64,000 bases of DNA from Paracoccus sp. MC1862 (GCF_016617715.1 NZ_CP067225.1:3044001-3108000), one strand, 5' to 3'. Positions 8,375 to 18,203 are shown, counted from the first letter of the stretch. The notes: generated by a model not told the origin, from the sequence alone. Program-made: numbers and translations.

Positions 8375-10156
8375 CTACTGACGGACGAACAGGGATGATC
8401 CGCCACTCGTGACCTCGGTCTTTTCCCTGAACCCGGCGGCCGCCAAGGCTTCGCCATAGGCCGCGCTCAGGCCATCTTTCCCCCCCGTCGCGACGATTGC
8501 CCGCTTCACCGTGTCCAGCGGCATCGCGGCAAGCAGTTCGGGGGGGACCACCTCAAGCCGGGACAGGCGCAGCGCGTCGGGGCGGAAGTCACGCAAACAG
8601 GCGGAAAGGCCGGCGGCGGCGGTCGCGCCGTCTCCGCTCAGCCGCAGGGGGCCGTCCACGACGCGCAGGCGGGCGGTGTCCTCGATCCCGTTGTGGCGGT
8701 GGATCATCCGGGCGGCCGCGGCCAATCCGGGGCGGTCTTCCTGCAGCATCACCGTCAGGCCGGGCATTGCGCGCAGAGCGGCCATCGCCGGAAAGCCCAC
8801 GCCTCCTCCGATGTCGAGAAGCCGCCGGCAGCCGTCGAGATGGCCGGGCAGGTTGCGGGCGGCGCGGCGCTCGAACTTGCCGGCGCGGATTGCTGACAAG
8901 GCCTCGGCCGTGAAGATGCGAGGATCGGCGGGAAGCTGAAGCTCGCGGTTCGGGAGCCACTCCACGTCAAGCTGCGTCGAGAGATCGACGGGCGTGATGT
9001 AGGTTGCCGAGTTCGCTGGGCGAAGCACTGGCTGGTCCGCGTCCCCGGCCGTCGGGTCTCCGGGGCTCCTGACCCGGTTCATCAACTCTGCGATGCGGGT
9101 CGGGTCGCGGGGCTTGGGAGGCTTGGCCTCGACATTGGCGATCGGCACCTGTCCGGCGGCGATCAGACCCTCGCGCAACTCGAGGTAGGCAGAGGTTTCC
9201 CGGTATTCGGCCAGCCGCGCCTCGACGCGGGCCAGCGCGGTTTCGTGCAGTTCGCGCAAGGTCGGGTCGGTCAGCAGTTCGGCCATGATCGCGGCGCGGG
9301 CGGCGGCGTGGCGCAGGATGCGGGTGTCGGGCACCTCGTTGCGGTCCTGCAGCGCCCAGTAGTCGGCGTTGTACTTGTCGGCCTTGTTGTTCACGTTGCC
9401 GCGGAACTTGCGCAGCGCATAGCTGTCCACCGACTTGACGGCGTAATGGTTCATCTGCGCCCAGTCGTAGCCGATCGTGCGCTTGATCGACCGCCAGCCG
9501 TGGAACTTGAAGTAATCCTCCATCGGCTGGCCCGAGCCGTTGAGCCAGCGCACCGTGTCCGGGAAGCCATCTTCCATATGCTTGTTCTTGATGGACGGCC
9601 GGTGGATGCCGAGCTTCCAGTATTCCGGGTCGAACCTGAACAGCGTCTTGACGCCCCAGCCCTTGTTCCAGTCGGAGGGTGCCGCGCGGGTGTATTGTTC
9701 CGTCACCGGCGCCCGCGACCAGTCCACGATCCCGTTCGAGCCGAAGATGCGCCAGGTGATGACGATGCCGTTCGCGTCCCTGGCCACCGCGTCGTCCAGC
9801 ATCCCGTCCAGGTGGCCCGAGGGGTGGTTGATCGCCAGGAACTCGTCGGCGTCGAAGACCAGCAGCCAGTCGGCGTCCTGCACCAGCGGCTCGGCCTGCC
9901 CGTGGCTCAGGGCCGAGGGCTGCGGCTTGACGCCGGGCTTGATTAGATTGGGGCGGTGATACCCCAGCCCGAGTTCCTCAAGCCGCTGCAGCATCTCGTC
10001 GGTGCCGTCGGTGCAGCTGTTGGTATAGACGAGGATGTCGGTGAAGCCCACGGCAAGGTGGTGGGCAAACCATTCCAGCAGGAACGGCGCCTCGTCCTTC
10101 ATCATCGACATCGCCATGACGGTCCCGTGCGGGCTGACGTGCTTTTTCAGGTTCAC
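8375..10156 (-). CDS. Bifunctional glycosyltransferase / SAM methyltransferase-like fusion
   Basis: This 593-residue protein has two parts. Residues 1 to about 330 form a PF13704-like glycosyltransferase (MMKDEAPFLLEWFAHH, GFTDILVYTNSCTDGTDEML, VFDADEFLAI). After a linker, the region from about residue 440 reads LLDIGGGVGFPAM, a Rossmann SAM-binding motif I, followed by a FkbM-like segment ending in a C-terminal beta strand. GTG 10156 is chosen because earlier codons overlap the upstream gene and do not look like the family. It lies 16 bases after that gene's stop, preceded by AAGGA. It may add a sugar and methylate the product; the methyltransferase call is less secure than the transferase call. 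Confidence 0.75.
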   Translation of the reverse strand: MNLKKHVSPHGTVMAMSMMKDEAPFLLEWFAHHLAVGFTDILVYTNSCTDGTDEMLQRLEELGLGYHRPNLIKPGVKPQPSALSHGQAEPLVQDADWLLVFDADEFLAINHPSGHLDGMLDDAVARDANGIVITWRIFGSNGIVDWSRAPVTEQYTRAAPSDWNKGWGVKTLFRFDPEYWKLGIHRPSIKNKHMEDGFPDTVRWLNGSGQPMEDYFKFHGWRSIKRTIGYDWAQMNHYAVKSVDSYALRKFRGNVNNKADKYNADYWALQDRNEVPDTRILRHAAARAAIMAELLTDPTLRELHETALARVEARLAEYRETSAYLELREGLIAAGQVPIANVEAKPPKPRDPTRIAELMNRVRSPGDPTAGDADQPVLRPANSATYITPVDLSTQLDVEWLPNRELQLPADPRIFTAEALSAIRAGKFERRAARNLPGHLDGCRRLLDIGGGVGFPAMAALRAMPGLTVMLQEDRPGLAAAARMIHRHNGIEDTARLRVVDGPLRLSGDGATAAAGLSACLRDFRPDALRLSRLEVVPPELLAAMPLDTVKRAIVATGGKDGLSAAYGEALAAAGFREKTEVTSGGSSLFVRQ

Positions 10157-10172
10157 GGCGCGGTCCTTGCGG

Positions 10173-10997
10173 TCATTCCTCCAGCGCCGTCGCCGGGTCG
10201 ATGCCGGCCTTCTCGCACATCCGCGCGGCATAGGAGTTCGGCAGCGGCGGGTTCTTGCGCCACCACGGCTTGGTGCCGTTGGTGTAAAGATGGACCGAGA
10301 CGGTTCTGTCGGTGAAATGGCCCTCGACCCGGCCATGGGGGTCGAAGAACACGTCGTTCAACTGGAAGGGGACAGGATAAAGGACGTCGGGCGTCATGGC
10401 CTTGTCGATGTCGCCTGTCTGCTGCGCGAACCAGGTGAAGGCCTGCGGGCCGAAGGCGGTGCGCTCGGTCTTGTAGATTGCCGCGCCGTGGGACAGCTCG
10501 CCCTTTTCGGTCAGCTTGTCCATCTGGCGGCGCTGCTTCTTGTTCCACCAGGCCGGATAGCCGGGCAGGTTGTCGTAGTAATCCAGCAGCCGGTCCATCA
10601 GCTCGCAGTCCTGCGGCAGGCCCACGACGCCGCAGTTCAGCGCCCCGCGCATCCCGTGGCCGGCGAAGACATAGTCCCATTCGTCCGGGAAGGGCTTGTG
10701 GCAGAAGGCGTCACAGTCGATCCACAGCGCGGCGGTCTTGCGGATCATCTTGTAGCGGAAGACGTTCGACAGGAACGAGGCCGAGGTGTCCTCGACCAGT
10801 TTCATGTCCAGGTCCATGATCTCGGACGCGGGACGGATCTCGACGCCCTCGGGGGCATTGTCCACCTTGTCGGTGCAATACAGCGTCACCGGATGGCCAT
10901 GCAGCAGATGCGACCTGAGGCAAAGCTGGTTGAGGTAGTGCAGCCTGTCGCCGATCCACAGCGAGGCTACCGGGCGTCGATCGAGTTTCATGTCCAT
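10173..10997 (-). CDS. DXD-motif glycosyltransferase (GT32/Gb3-synthase-like)
   Basis: This 274-residue protein has the layout of sugar transferases with a DXD metal-nucleotide motif. It starts with VASLWIGDRLHYLNQLCLRS. Residues 85-97 include KTAALWIDCDAF, whose DCD would bind Mn2+ and the nucleotide sugar. It ends with VSVHLYTNGTKPWW. There are no membrane helices. It is followed within 16 bases by the glycosyltransferase-methyltransferase fusion, so it belongs to the same minus-strand operon. The substrate is unknown; hexosyl transfer onto a surface glycan is likely. Confidence 0.7.
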   Translation of the reverse strand: MDMKLDRRPVASLWIGDRLHYLNQLCLRSHLLHGHPVTLYCTDKVDNAPEGVEIRPASEIMDLDMKLVEDTSASFLSNVFRYKMIRKTAALWIDCDAFCHKPFPDEWDYVFAGHGMRGALNCGVVGLPQDCELMDRLLDYYDNLPGYPAWWNKKQRRQMDKLTEKGELSHGAAIYKTERTAFGPQAFTWFAQQTGDIDKAMTPDVLYPVPFQLNDVFFDPHGRVEGHFTDRTVSVHLYTNGTKPWWRKNPPLPNSYAARMCEKAGIDPATALEE

Positions 10998-11063
10998 CCG
11001 CGGGTCAGGGGCGCTTGCGTTGCTGCCCCTTACCCAATCCGCCGGGCATCATCCAGCCACAGG

Positions 11064-12152
11064 TCAGGAATTTACATCCCTGCGTTGCGTATCGGCGTCA
11101 GTTTCGTGGCGCGGCCGGGGCGGTTTCTTCACCGGATGCGCCTGCAGCCGCATCCGGTGCAGTTCCATCTGAAGCTCCATGGGCAGGACTGGGGTGTCGG
11201 GGCATTGCACCAGCCGCGTGAACAGCAGGAATTGCTGGTGATCCGTCAGCGCCTCGGCGATGCGCCGGCGGCGCCATGCGATTGCCTGCCAGTACAGCCG
11301 GCCCAGCACATCGTCGGCCAGGAACGCCTCGACCCCCGCCCGCAGGCCGTCCAGATAGCGCAGGATGCGGCGGTCCTCGATCGCGTTGAAGTTGCGCTCG
11401 ACCCAGTAGCCAAGGTCGATCGGCCGGTCCATGTGGTTGGGCCGACCGCGCGCCATCTTGACGAGGAAGTTCTCGGTCGAGCCAAGGGCGTAATGGTTGA
11501 TCTGCGCCAGCCCGTAGCGTTCCTGCGCCGTGACCGCGAATGAACTGTCGGTCAGGGTGAACGGCCTGCCGTTCCCGTCCACCCATTGGCCGGGAACGGG
11601 CTCGCCCTCCTCGGTCAGCGGCCGGTGGACGCCCAGCCGGACAAGGCGCGGATCGCGGCGGAACAGGCTCTTGAACTGGCCGGCGCGCAGCGGCCACAGC
11701 ATCCGGTCGGGGGCCGCGCGGGTGAATTGCGCGGTCACCAGTTCTTCCTCGAACCGGATGCGGCCCGAACTGCCGAACATCCGCCACGGCACCGCGAAAC
11801 CCGTGGCGTCGGGGACGGCGGCGAAGAGGTCGTCCAGCCGGCCCTCGCCCGCGTGGATCACCAGGAACTCGTCCACGTCAGCGACCATGATCCACTCGGC
11901 CCGGCGCGTCAGCCGGTGGTTCCGCGCCCGCGTCAGCGCCTGCCACTGGACCGTCTTGCGGCCCCGGCGCGGGTTGGGGACATGGGTGACGATGCCCAGT
12001 TCGGCCAGCCGGTCCAGCATCGCGTCGGTGCCGTCCGCGCAGTCGTTGGAATAGATCAGGAAGTCGGTGAAGCCGATCAGCCGGTGATAGGCGATCCATT
12101 CCAGGATGAATGGCGCCTCGTCCCGCATCGTGGTGATCATCAGGCGCATCAT
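11064..12152 (-). CDS. PF13704-like glycosyltransferase
   Basis: This intact 362-residue member of the glycosyltransferase family occurs four times in the window. It begins MMRLMITTMRDEAPFILEWI and continues GFTDFLIYSNDCADGTDAML, with the acidic motif VADVDEFLVI near residue 93. It has no signal or membrane segment. It is divergent from the UDP-glucose dehydrogenase gene across a 104-bp gap that should hold both promoters. It is the best template for what the two IS-damaged paralogues looked like. Confidence 0.8.
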   Translation of the reverse strand: MMRLMITTMRDEAPFILEWIAYHRLIGFTDFLIYSNDCADGTDAMLDRLAELGIVTHVPNPRRGRKTVQWQALTRARNHRLTRRAEWIMVADVDEFLVIHAGEGRLDDLFAAVPDATGFAVPWRMFGSSGRIRFEEELVTAQFTRAAPDRMLWPLRAGQFKSLFRRDPRLVRLGVHRPLTEEGEPVPGQWVDGNGRPFTLTDSSFAVTAQERYGLAQINHYALGSTENFLVKMARGRPNHMDRPIDLGYWVERNFNAIEDRRILRYLDGLRAGVEAFLADDVLGRLYWQAIAWRRRRIAEALTDHQQFLLFTRLVQCPDTPVLPMELQMELHRMRLQAHPVKKPPRPRHETDADTQRRDVNS

Positions 12153-12256
12153 CTGCCGCAGGTTGAGCGTCCGGCGAGCGTCTGCGGACCGATGGGCATG
12201 GATTACACCGATTTTCCTGCTAAGAGAACGCCCAAAAGCAGAGCGGAGCTTGCCTC

Positions 12257-13423
12257 ATGAAGATCGCTGTCGCCGGCCTGGGCTATGTCGGGCTTTCCCT
12301 TGCCGTGTTGCTGGCGCAGGAACACGAGGTCGTGGCGCTGGACGTCAATGCCGCCCGCGTGGACCAGGTGAACGCGGGAACCTCGCCGATCGAGGATGCC
12401 GAGATCAGCGCCTTCCTGGCCCGCGGCAATCTGAAGCTGACCGCCACGACCGACGCCGCGCAGGCGTTGGCGGGGGCGGATTACGTCATCGTCGCGACCC
12501 CCACGAATTATGACGAGCGCACCAACCGCTTCGACACCTCGACGGTCGAGCAGGTGATCGCCGGCACCCGCCGGTACGCGCCGGAGGCGACGGTTGTGGT
12601 GAAATCGACGATCCCCGTCGGCTTCACCGAACGGATCCGGGCCGAGCATGGCACGGACCGGATCCTGTTCTCGCCCGAGTTCCTGCGCGAAGGCCGGGCG
12701 CTGCACGACAACCTGCATCCCTCGCGCATCGTCGTGGGCGACACCACGCCCGAGGCGCGCCGCTTCGCCGACCTGCTGGCCGCGGGATCGCTGGACCCCG
12801 ACGTGCCGGTGCTGTTCACCGGCGCCACCGAGGCCGAGGCGATCAAGCTGTTTTCCAACACCTACCTCGCCCTGCGGGTGGCCTTCTTCAACGAGCTGGA
12901 CAGCTATGCGCTGACCCACGGCCTGAACGCGCGCGAGATCATCGACGGCATGTGCCTCGATCCCCGCATCGGCGCGCATTACAACAATCCCAGCTTCGGC
13001 TATGGCGGCTACTGCCTGCCCAAGGACACCAAGCAGCTTCTGGCGAACTATGACCAGGTGCCGCAGAACCTGATCGCGGCGGTGGTGGAATCGAACCGCA
13101 CCCGCAAGGACGTGATCGCCGACCAGATCGTCGCCCGCGCGCCCGGCACGGTTGGGGTCCACCGGCTGGTGATGAAGGCAGGGTCGGACAATTTCCGCGA
13201 CAGTTCCATCCAGGGGATCATGAAGCGAATCAAGGCCAAGGGCATCCCGGTGATCGTCTATGAGCCCGTGCTGACCGAGGACCATTTCTATCACTCGCCG
13301 GTGATCCGCGACCTTGATCAGTTCAAGCAGCAGGCCGACCTCATCATCGCCAACCGGCTGACCCCGGACCTGGCCGACGTGGCAGACAAGGTCTATACCC
13401 GCGACCTCTTCGGGCAGGACTGA
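12257..13423 (+). CDS. ugd: UDP-glucose 6-dehydrogenase
   Basis: This 388-residue enzyme oxidises UDP-glucose to UDP-glucuronate with two NAD+. The N-terminal Rossmann motif is [13 protein letters not shown]. The catalytic cysteine is in [14 protein letters not shown] near residue 254. Length and domain order (NAD-binding, central helix, UDP-binding) are normal for the short bacterial form. It is followed after 4 bases by an epimerase gene, so together they should make UDP-glucuronate and an epimer for the polysaccharide made by the neighbouring transferases. Confidence 0.93.
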   Translation: MKIAVAGLGYVGLSLAVLLAQEHEVVALDVNAARVDQVNAGTSPIEDAEISAFLARGNLKLTATTDAAQALAGADYVIVATPTNYDERTNRFDTSTVEQVIAGTRRYAPEATVVVKSTIPVGFTERIRAEHGTDRILFSPEFLREGRALHDNLHPSRIVVGDTTPEARRFADLLAAGSLDPDVPVLFTGATEAEAIKLFSNTYLALRVAFFNELDSYALTHGLNAREIIDGMCLDPRIGAHYNNPSFGYGGYCLPKDTKQLLANYDQVPQNLIAAVVESNRTRKDVIADQIVARAPGTVGVHRLVMKAGSDNFRDSSIQGIMKRIKAKGIPVIVYEPVLTEDHFYHSPVIRDLDQFKQQADLIIANRLTPDLADVADKVYTRDLFGQD

Positions 13424-13427
13424 CCTG

Positions 13428-14438
13428 ATGCGCACGGTCCTTGTCACCGGCGCGGCCGGCTTCATCGGCTTCCATCTTGCGCAGGTCATGCTGGACGAAG
13501 GCTGGCGCGTGATCGGGCTGGACAACCACAACGACTATTACGACCCGTCCCTGAAGGAAGCGCGCGAGGCGCAGTTGCGCGCGAACCCCAACTACCGCTC
13601 GGTTCGCGGGTCGGTGGAAGACCCGGGCTTGCTGATGGACCTGCTCGCCGCCGAAAGGCCCGAGGCGGTCGTCCACCTCGCCGCCCAGGCGGGCGTGCGC
13701 TATTCGATCGAGAACCCGCGCGCTTATGTGCAGGCGAACCTTCTGGGCAGCTTCGAACTGCTGGAGGCCGCGCGGGCATACCCGCCCAAGCACATGCTGC
13801 TGGCCTCGACCAGCAGCGTCTATGGCGCCAACACGGAAATGCCCTATCGGGAAACCGACAAGGCGGACACCCAGATGTCCTTCTACGCGGCGACCAAGAA
13901 GTCGAACGAGGCGACGGCGCATTCCTATGCCCATCTGTTCGGGCTGCCGATGACGATGTTCCGCTTCTTCACCGTCTATGGTCCCTGGGGGCGGCCGGAC
14001 ATGGCGCCCTACCTGTTCACCAGCGCGATCTTCGATGGGCGGCCGATCAAGGTCTTCAACCACGGCGACATGAAGCGCGACTTCACCTTCGTCCTGGACC
14101 TCGTGCGGGCGATCAGGCTGCTGATCGACGCGGTGCCGGGGGAGAAGCCTGCGAGCGAGTTCGACAGTCTCTCACCGGTCGCGCCCTTCCGCGTGGTCAA
14201 CATCGGCAACGGCGCGCCGGTGCCGCTGCTGGACTTCATCGCCGCGATCGAGGAGGCCGCGGGCCGTCCGGCGGAAAAGCAGATGCTGCCGATGCAGCCC
14301 GGCGACGTGCCCGCGACCTGGGCCGACACTACGCTGCTGCAGGCGCTCTCGGGCTATGCGCCGAAGACGGGCGTGCGCGACGGCGTGAAGCAATATGTGG
14401 ACTGGTTCCGCGACTATTACGGCGTGGACAGGGGCTGA
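13428..14438 (+). CDS. NAD-dependent epimerase, probable UDP-glucuronate 4-epimerase
   Basis: This is a 336-residue extended short-chain dehydrogenase. The NAD motif GAAGFIGFHLA is at the N-terminus, and the Tyr-Lys pair is in FYAATKKSNE (about residues 149-158). The motif DNHNDYYDPSLKEAR is typical of UDP-glucuronate 4-epimerases, and the adjacent ugd supplies that substrate. The product would be UDP-galacturonate, a donor for acidic capsule or LPS sugars. A UDP-glucose 4-epimerase role is less likely from sequence style. Confidence 0.88.
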   Translation: MRTVLVTGAAGFIGFHLAQVMLDEGWRVIGLDNHNDYYDPSLKEAREAQLRANPNYRSVRGSVEDPGLLMDLLAAERPEAVVHLAAQAGVRYSIENPRAYVQANLLGSFELLEAARAYPPKHMLLASTSSVYGANTEMPYRETDKADTQMSFYAATKKSNEATAHSYAHLFGLPMTMFRFFTVYGPWGRPDMAPYLFTSAIFDGRPIKVFNHGDMKRDFTFVLDLVRAIRLLIDAVPGEKPASEFDSLSPVAPFRVVNIGNGAPVPLLDFIAAIEEAAGRPAEKQMLPMQPGDVPATWADTTLLQALSGYAPKTGVRDGVKQYVDWFRDYYGVDRG

Positions 14439-14442
14439 AGCT

Positions 14443-15528
14443 TCAGGCCATCCCCAGATGTGACGCCAGTTCCCGCGCGGCTGCCCCGCCCGCGCGGTTG
14501 GCCCCGATGGTCGAGGCGGACGGTCCGTAGCCGACAAGGTGGATGCGCGGATCGCGGGCAACCTGCGTGGCCAGTCGCCCGGTCATCGCGATGCCGCCGC
14601 TGTCCTCCTCCAGCCCCAGCGGCGCGAGGTGGTCGAGCGTGTGCTGGAACCCCGTCGCCCACAGGATCACGTCGGCCCGCTGCTCGGTCCCGTCGGGCCA
14701 GCGGACGCCGGTCTCGGTGATCTCGGAAAACATCGGGCGCCATTCCAGCGCGCCCCGCTGTCGGGCCGCCCGCAGCGCAGAGGTCCACGGCAGCCCCGTC
14801 ACCGACACCACCGAGCCGGGTTTCAGCCCCCGCCGCACCTGCTCCTCGACGCGGGCGACGGCGGCGCGGCCGTCCTCCGCCGTAAACGGACGCTCGCTGA
14901 ACTGCGGCCTGCGGCGGCTGACCCAGGTGGTCGTCGTCACCTGCGAGATCTCGTCGAGATGCTGCAGCGCCGAGATCCCTGCGCCCACGATGACCACATG
15001 CCGGCCCGCGAAATCCTGCGGGCGGCGATAATCGCGCGAGTGCATCTGCCGCCCCCGGAAGCGTTCCGCCCCCGGATAGCGCGGCATGTTCGGCGTGTCC
15101 CATGTTCCCGTCGCGTTGATGATCCCGCGCACCGAGAAGCTGTCGCGGTCGGTGTCCACCCGCAGCCGCTCGCCATGCGGGCGGACGGCGCGGACGGCAA
15201 CGGGGCGCAGGATCGGCAGGGCGAAGCGGCGGGCATAGGCAGCGTGATAGCGCGGCACGGCCTCGGCGGCGCGGACCTTTCCGTCGCCGGTCTCGACGGC
15301 CTCGGACATCGCCATGCCGGGCAGGTCGTGGATCGCGTTCGCCGTGCTCAGCGTCAGCGAGGGCCAGCGATGCTGCCAGGCGCCCCCCGACCCGGCGTTG
15401 CGGTCCAGGACGGCGAAGCCGCGCCAGGGCCGCAGCCCCAGCCGCGCGAGGTGATACGCCGAGGACAGCCCGGCCTGACCGGCGCCGATCACCGCGATAT
15501 CGACCTTGATCGTGACTTTCGGGGTCAT
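14443..15528 (-). CDS. Flavin-containing monooxygenase-like oxidoreductase
   Basis: This 361-residue protein has two dinucleotide-binding motifs, FAD at IGAGQAGLSSAYHL near the start and NADPH at VVIVGAGISALQHL near residue 165. It also has the ATGFQHTLDHL motif near the C-terminus typical of flavin monooxygenases and YhhW/CzcO-like oxidoreductases. ATG 15528 is chosen because GAAAGG precedes it and earlier codons read poorly. It is convergent with the epimerase gene (4-bp gap). The substrate is unknown. Confidence 0.78.
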   Translation of the reverse strand: MTPKVTIKVDIAVIGAGQAGLSSAYHLARLGLRPWRGFAVLDRNAGSGGAWQHRWPSLTLSTANAIHDLPGMAMSEAVETGDGKVRAAEAVPRYHAAYARRFALPILRPVAVRAVRPHGERLRVDTDRDSFSVRGIINATGTWDTPNMPRYPGAERFRGRQMHSRDYRRPQDFAGRHVVIVGAGISALQHLDEISQVTTTTWVSRRRPQFSERPFTAEDGRAAVARVEEQVRRGLKPGSVVSVTGLPWTSALRAARQRGALEWRPMFSEITETGVRWPDGTEQRADVILWATGFQHTLDHLAPLGLEEDSGGIAMTGRLATQVARDPRIHLVGYGPSASTIGANRAGGAAARELASHLGMA

Positions 15529-15619
15529 GGGGACCTTTCGCGGCATAGGGGTTGCGGCATCATCCCGTTCCGCTTGCCCCATGGCAACGGCTTGCTGCCC
15601 CGGCGCGATCCGCCGGGGT

Positions 15620-16714
15620 TTACGCATCCTCCTTGCGGGCGCGTCCCATGTGAGACGCGTCATGGGCGACGGATTTGACGATGGCTGTCAGGAACTCGCC
15701 CGGCGCGATGCCGAGTTGCACGACGGACCTTCGGGTGACGCGCGACAGGATCGGTCCTGCGGCCGTCGCAAGGCGGACCAGCACGGAACCTTCACGCTCG
15801 GTCACGGATTCAACCGTGCCGGGCAGGATGTTCAGAGCCGAGAGCCCGTCGGGGCGGCCGCGCGCCAGCATCACGTCCGCCGCCGCGATCCGCAGCCGCA
15901 GCCGCGTGCCCGGCGCCGCCGCAAGGGTAGGCAGGAACAGCGGCAGTCCTCCGGCGCGCAGTTCCGTCACACCGTCCAGGTGATGTGTGGTGACGATGGC
16001 CTCGATCACCGCACCGGCCTCTCGTCCAGGCCCGGCGGCGGCAGGGTCGGCCAGCACTTCGGCCGCGGGGCCCATGCGGAGGATGCGGCCCCGGTCCAGC
16101 ATCACCACGGTAGTAGCGATGCGGGCGACCTCGGCGGGGGAATGGCTGACATAGAGCATCGGGACGCGCCATTCGTCGCGCAGGCGTTCCAGATAGGGCA
16201 TGATCTCGGCCTTGCGGTCGTCGTCCAGCGCCGACAGCGGCTCGTCGGCAAGGATCAGGCGCGGATCGGCCAGCAGCGCGCGGCCGATGGCGACGCGCTG
16301 GCGCTCGCCCCCCGAAAGCGTCGCGGGCGTACGGTCGAGAAGCGCGCCGATGCCCAGCATTTCCACAACGGCCGCTTCCGAGGTCCGGCGCGAGCTGCGG
16401 GGCGCGAACCAGCGGCCATAGCGCAGGTTCTGCCGCACGGTCAGGTGCGGGAACAGCCGGCCGTCCTGAAAGATCACGCCCAGGCGGCGGCGGTGCGGAG
16501 GCAGGTGGATGCGGCGAGCGCTGTCGGTCAGCACCGTGCCGTCCACCGTTACGCGGCCCTCATCAGGCCGCAGCAGCCCCGCCACCGCGTTCAGCACCGT
16601 GGATTTGCCGGAACCGGAGTGGCCGAACAGCACCGTCACGCCGTGTGGCGCGTCAAAACTTACATCCAGCGAGAACCCCTCGAAGCGATGGCGCAGCGCG
16701 ACCGAGACGCTCAT
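15620..16714 (-). CDS. modC: Molybdate ABC transporter ATP-binding protein
   Basis: This 364-residue ATPase powers molybdate uptake. It has Walker A (FGHSGSGKS), signature LSGGERQRVAIGRAL and Walker B LILADEPLSALD. A C-terminal mop/TOBE segment (from about residue 290, SALNILPGTVESVTEREG) can bind molybdate. ATG 16714 overlaps the modB stop as ATGA, showing coupling. It is the last gene of modE-modA-modB-modC. Confidence 0.93.
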   Translation of the reverse strand: MSVSVALRHRFEGFSLDVSFDAPHGVTVLFGHSGSGKSTVLNAVAGLLRPDEGRVTVDGTVLTDSARRIHLPPHRRRLGVIFQDGRLFPHLTVRQNLRYGRWFAPRSSRRTSEAAVVEMLGIGALLDRTPATLSGGERQRVAIGRALLADPRLILADEPLSALDDDRKAEIMPYLERLRDEWRVPMLYVSHSPAEVARIATTVVMLDRGRILRMGPAAEVLADPAAAGPGREAGAVIEAIVTTHHLDGVTELRAGGLPLFLPTLAAAPGTRLRLRIAAADVMLARGRPDGLSALNILPGTVESVTEREGSVLVRLATAAGPILSRVTRRSVVQLGIAPGEFLTAIVKSVAHDASHMGRARKEDA

Positions 16715-17409
16715 CGCCCCTGCACCCGCCGCATGGCCCGGCGGGCGAGCCATTCCGACGCGACCAGCGCCGCCATCGCCACGACGATGGAAATGACGAC
16801 CAGCCGGGCAGCGGCGGATTCTCCCCCCGGCACCTGCAGGAAGGTGTAGATGGCCGAGGGCAGGGTCTGCGTCTGGCCGGGGATGTTGGACACGAAGGTG
16901 ATCGTAGCCCCGAACTCTCCCATCGCCTTGGCGAAGGCCAGCACCGCCCCCGCGATCACGCCGGGCAGGATCAGGGGCAGGGTGACGGTGGCCCAGACCC
17001 ATGGCCCGGACGCCCCCAGCGATCCCGCCGCCTGTTCCAGCTTGGGGTCCACGGCCTCGATCGACAGCCGGATCGCCCGGACCATCAGCGGAAAGGCCAT
17101 GATCGCCGCAGCCAGCACCGCGCCGGTCCAGCGGAAGGCGAAGACGATCCCGAACCACTGGTCGAGCCACTGGCCGATCCAGCCCCGCCGCCCGAAGGTC
17201 AGAAGCAGCAGGTAGCCGGTGACGACCGGCGGCATGACCAGCGGCAGGTGCACCAGCCCGTTCAGCAGCCCATGCCCCGGAAAGCGCCAGCGGGCCAGCG
17301 CATGGGCGGTCAGCAGGCCGAGCGGCAGGCTCGCCAGCGTCGCCCAGAAGGACACGCGCAGCGACAGCCGCAGCGCGTCCCATTCGGCGGGGGTCAGCCA
17401 GTCGGCCAA
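16711..17409 (-). CDS. modB: Molybdate ABC transporter permease
   Basis: This 232-residue inner-membrane permease has five hydrophobic helices. The EAA loop, which contacts ModC, is visible as EQAAGSLGASGPWVWATVTLPLI-type sequence near residues 125-150. Length is normal for ModB. The start is one base after the modA stop. It forms the channel of the ModABC importer. Confidence 0.92.
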   Translation of the reverse strand: MADWLTPAEWDALRLSLRVSFWATLASLPLGLLTAHALARWRFPGHGLLNGLVHLPLVMPPVVTGYLLLLTFGRRGWIGQWLDQWFGIVFAFRWTGAVLAAAIMAFPLMVRAIRLSIEAVDPKLEQAAGSLGASGPWVWATVTLPLILPGVIAGAVLAFAKAMGEFGATITFVSNIPGQTQTLPSAIYTFLQVPGGESAAARLVVISIVVAMAALVASEWLARRAMRRVQGR

Positions 17410-17410
17410 G

Positions 17411-18166
17411 TCAGTTCAGCAGCGTGAAGCCCTGTTGCTGGAACACCGCATCGGCCTCGGGCGCGCCCAGCGCGTCGAAGAAGGCGCGGTCGGCCTCGTC
17501 GGAGGCGTTTTCCAGCAGCGCGGCAGGATAGGTGATGGGCGCATGGCTGTCCTTGGGGAAGGTGCCGGTGACATGGACGTTCGGCTCGGCCGCCGCATCC
17601 GTGGCATAGACGATGCCCATCGGCGCCTCCCCGGTCGCCACCAGCGTCAGCGCGGCGCGGACGTTGTCGGCCTGCGCGACATGGGGTTCCACCTGATCCC
17701 AGACGCCGAGCGTCGTCAGCGCCTCTTTCCCGTATTGCCCGGCGGGCACCGCATCGACCAGCGCCATCGCCAGCTTGCCGCCGTCCAGCGCGCCCACCAG
17801 ATCGAAGCCCCGCGCGGGCGTCAGTTGCGGCGCGGCTTCGTCATGGGCGACCAGCACCAGGCGGTTGCCCAGCAGGTCGGTGCGGGTGCCCTCGGCGACA
17901 TCGCCCGCCCGTTCCACCTCGTCCATCCACTGGGTCGAGGCCGAGATGAAGATATCCGCCGGCGCCCCCTGCAGGATCTGCTGGGCCAGCGCGTTCGACC
18001 CCGCATAGCTGATCGTCACGGTGTCGCCGGTCGCCTGCTGGAACGCCTCGGCGATGGGGTCGAGCGCCGTCTTCATCGAGGCGGCGGCGAAGACCACGAC
18101 CTCGGCGGCGGCGGCAGACAGGGGCAGAAGGAGGGCGGCAGCGAGGGCAACGGGCAGGCGGGGCAT
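17411..18166 (-). CDS. modA: Molybdate-binding periplasmic protein
   Basis: This 251-residue binding protein begins with a Sec signal peptide (MPRLPVALAAALLLPLSAAAAEV). The mature part starts EVVVFAAASMKTALDPIAEAF, the family's oxyanion-binding strand, followed by SYAGSNALAQQILQGAPADIF. ATG 18166 gives the proper signal peptide; an upstream in-frame start would not. It captures molybdate for ModB/ModC. An operator-like palindrome lies just upstream at 18182-18203. Confidence 0.92.
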   Translation of the reverse strand: MPRLPVALAAALLLPLSAAAAEVVVFAAASMKTALDPIAEAFQQATGDTVTISYAGSNALAQQILQGAPADIFISASTQWMDEVERAGDVAEGTRTDLLGNRLVLVAHDEAAPQLTPARGFDLVGALDGGKLAMALVDAVPAGQYGKEALTTLGVWDQVEPHVAQADNVRAALTLVATGEAPMGIVYATDAAAEPNVHVTGTFPKDSHAPITYPAALLENASDEADRAFFDALGAPEADAVFQQQGFTLLN

Positions 18167-18181
18167 GGGGCGGCTCCATGG

Positions 18182-18203
18182 GTTATGTCCGGGTGAACAT
18201 AAC
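18182..18203. promoter_or_regulatory. Mo-box-like operator upstream of modA
   Basis: A perfect 7-base inverted repeat, GTTATGT (18182-18188) and ACATAAC (18197-18203), has an 8-base spacer. It lies 16 bases before the modA ATG and just after the modE stop. ModE boxes are AT-rich palindromes of the TAT-type, so this is a good candidate for ModE repression when molybdate is plentiful. Direct binding is inferred. Confidence 0.7.

Noticed and set aside
10157..10336. N-terminal 60 codons upstream of the glycosyltransferase-methyltransferase start
   Set aside because: They overlap the end of the upstream glycosyltransferase gene in another frame and are Arg/Pro-rich. GTG 10156 with a ribosome site is better.
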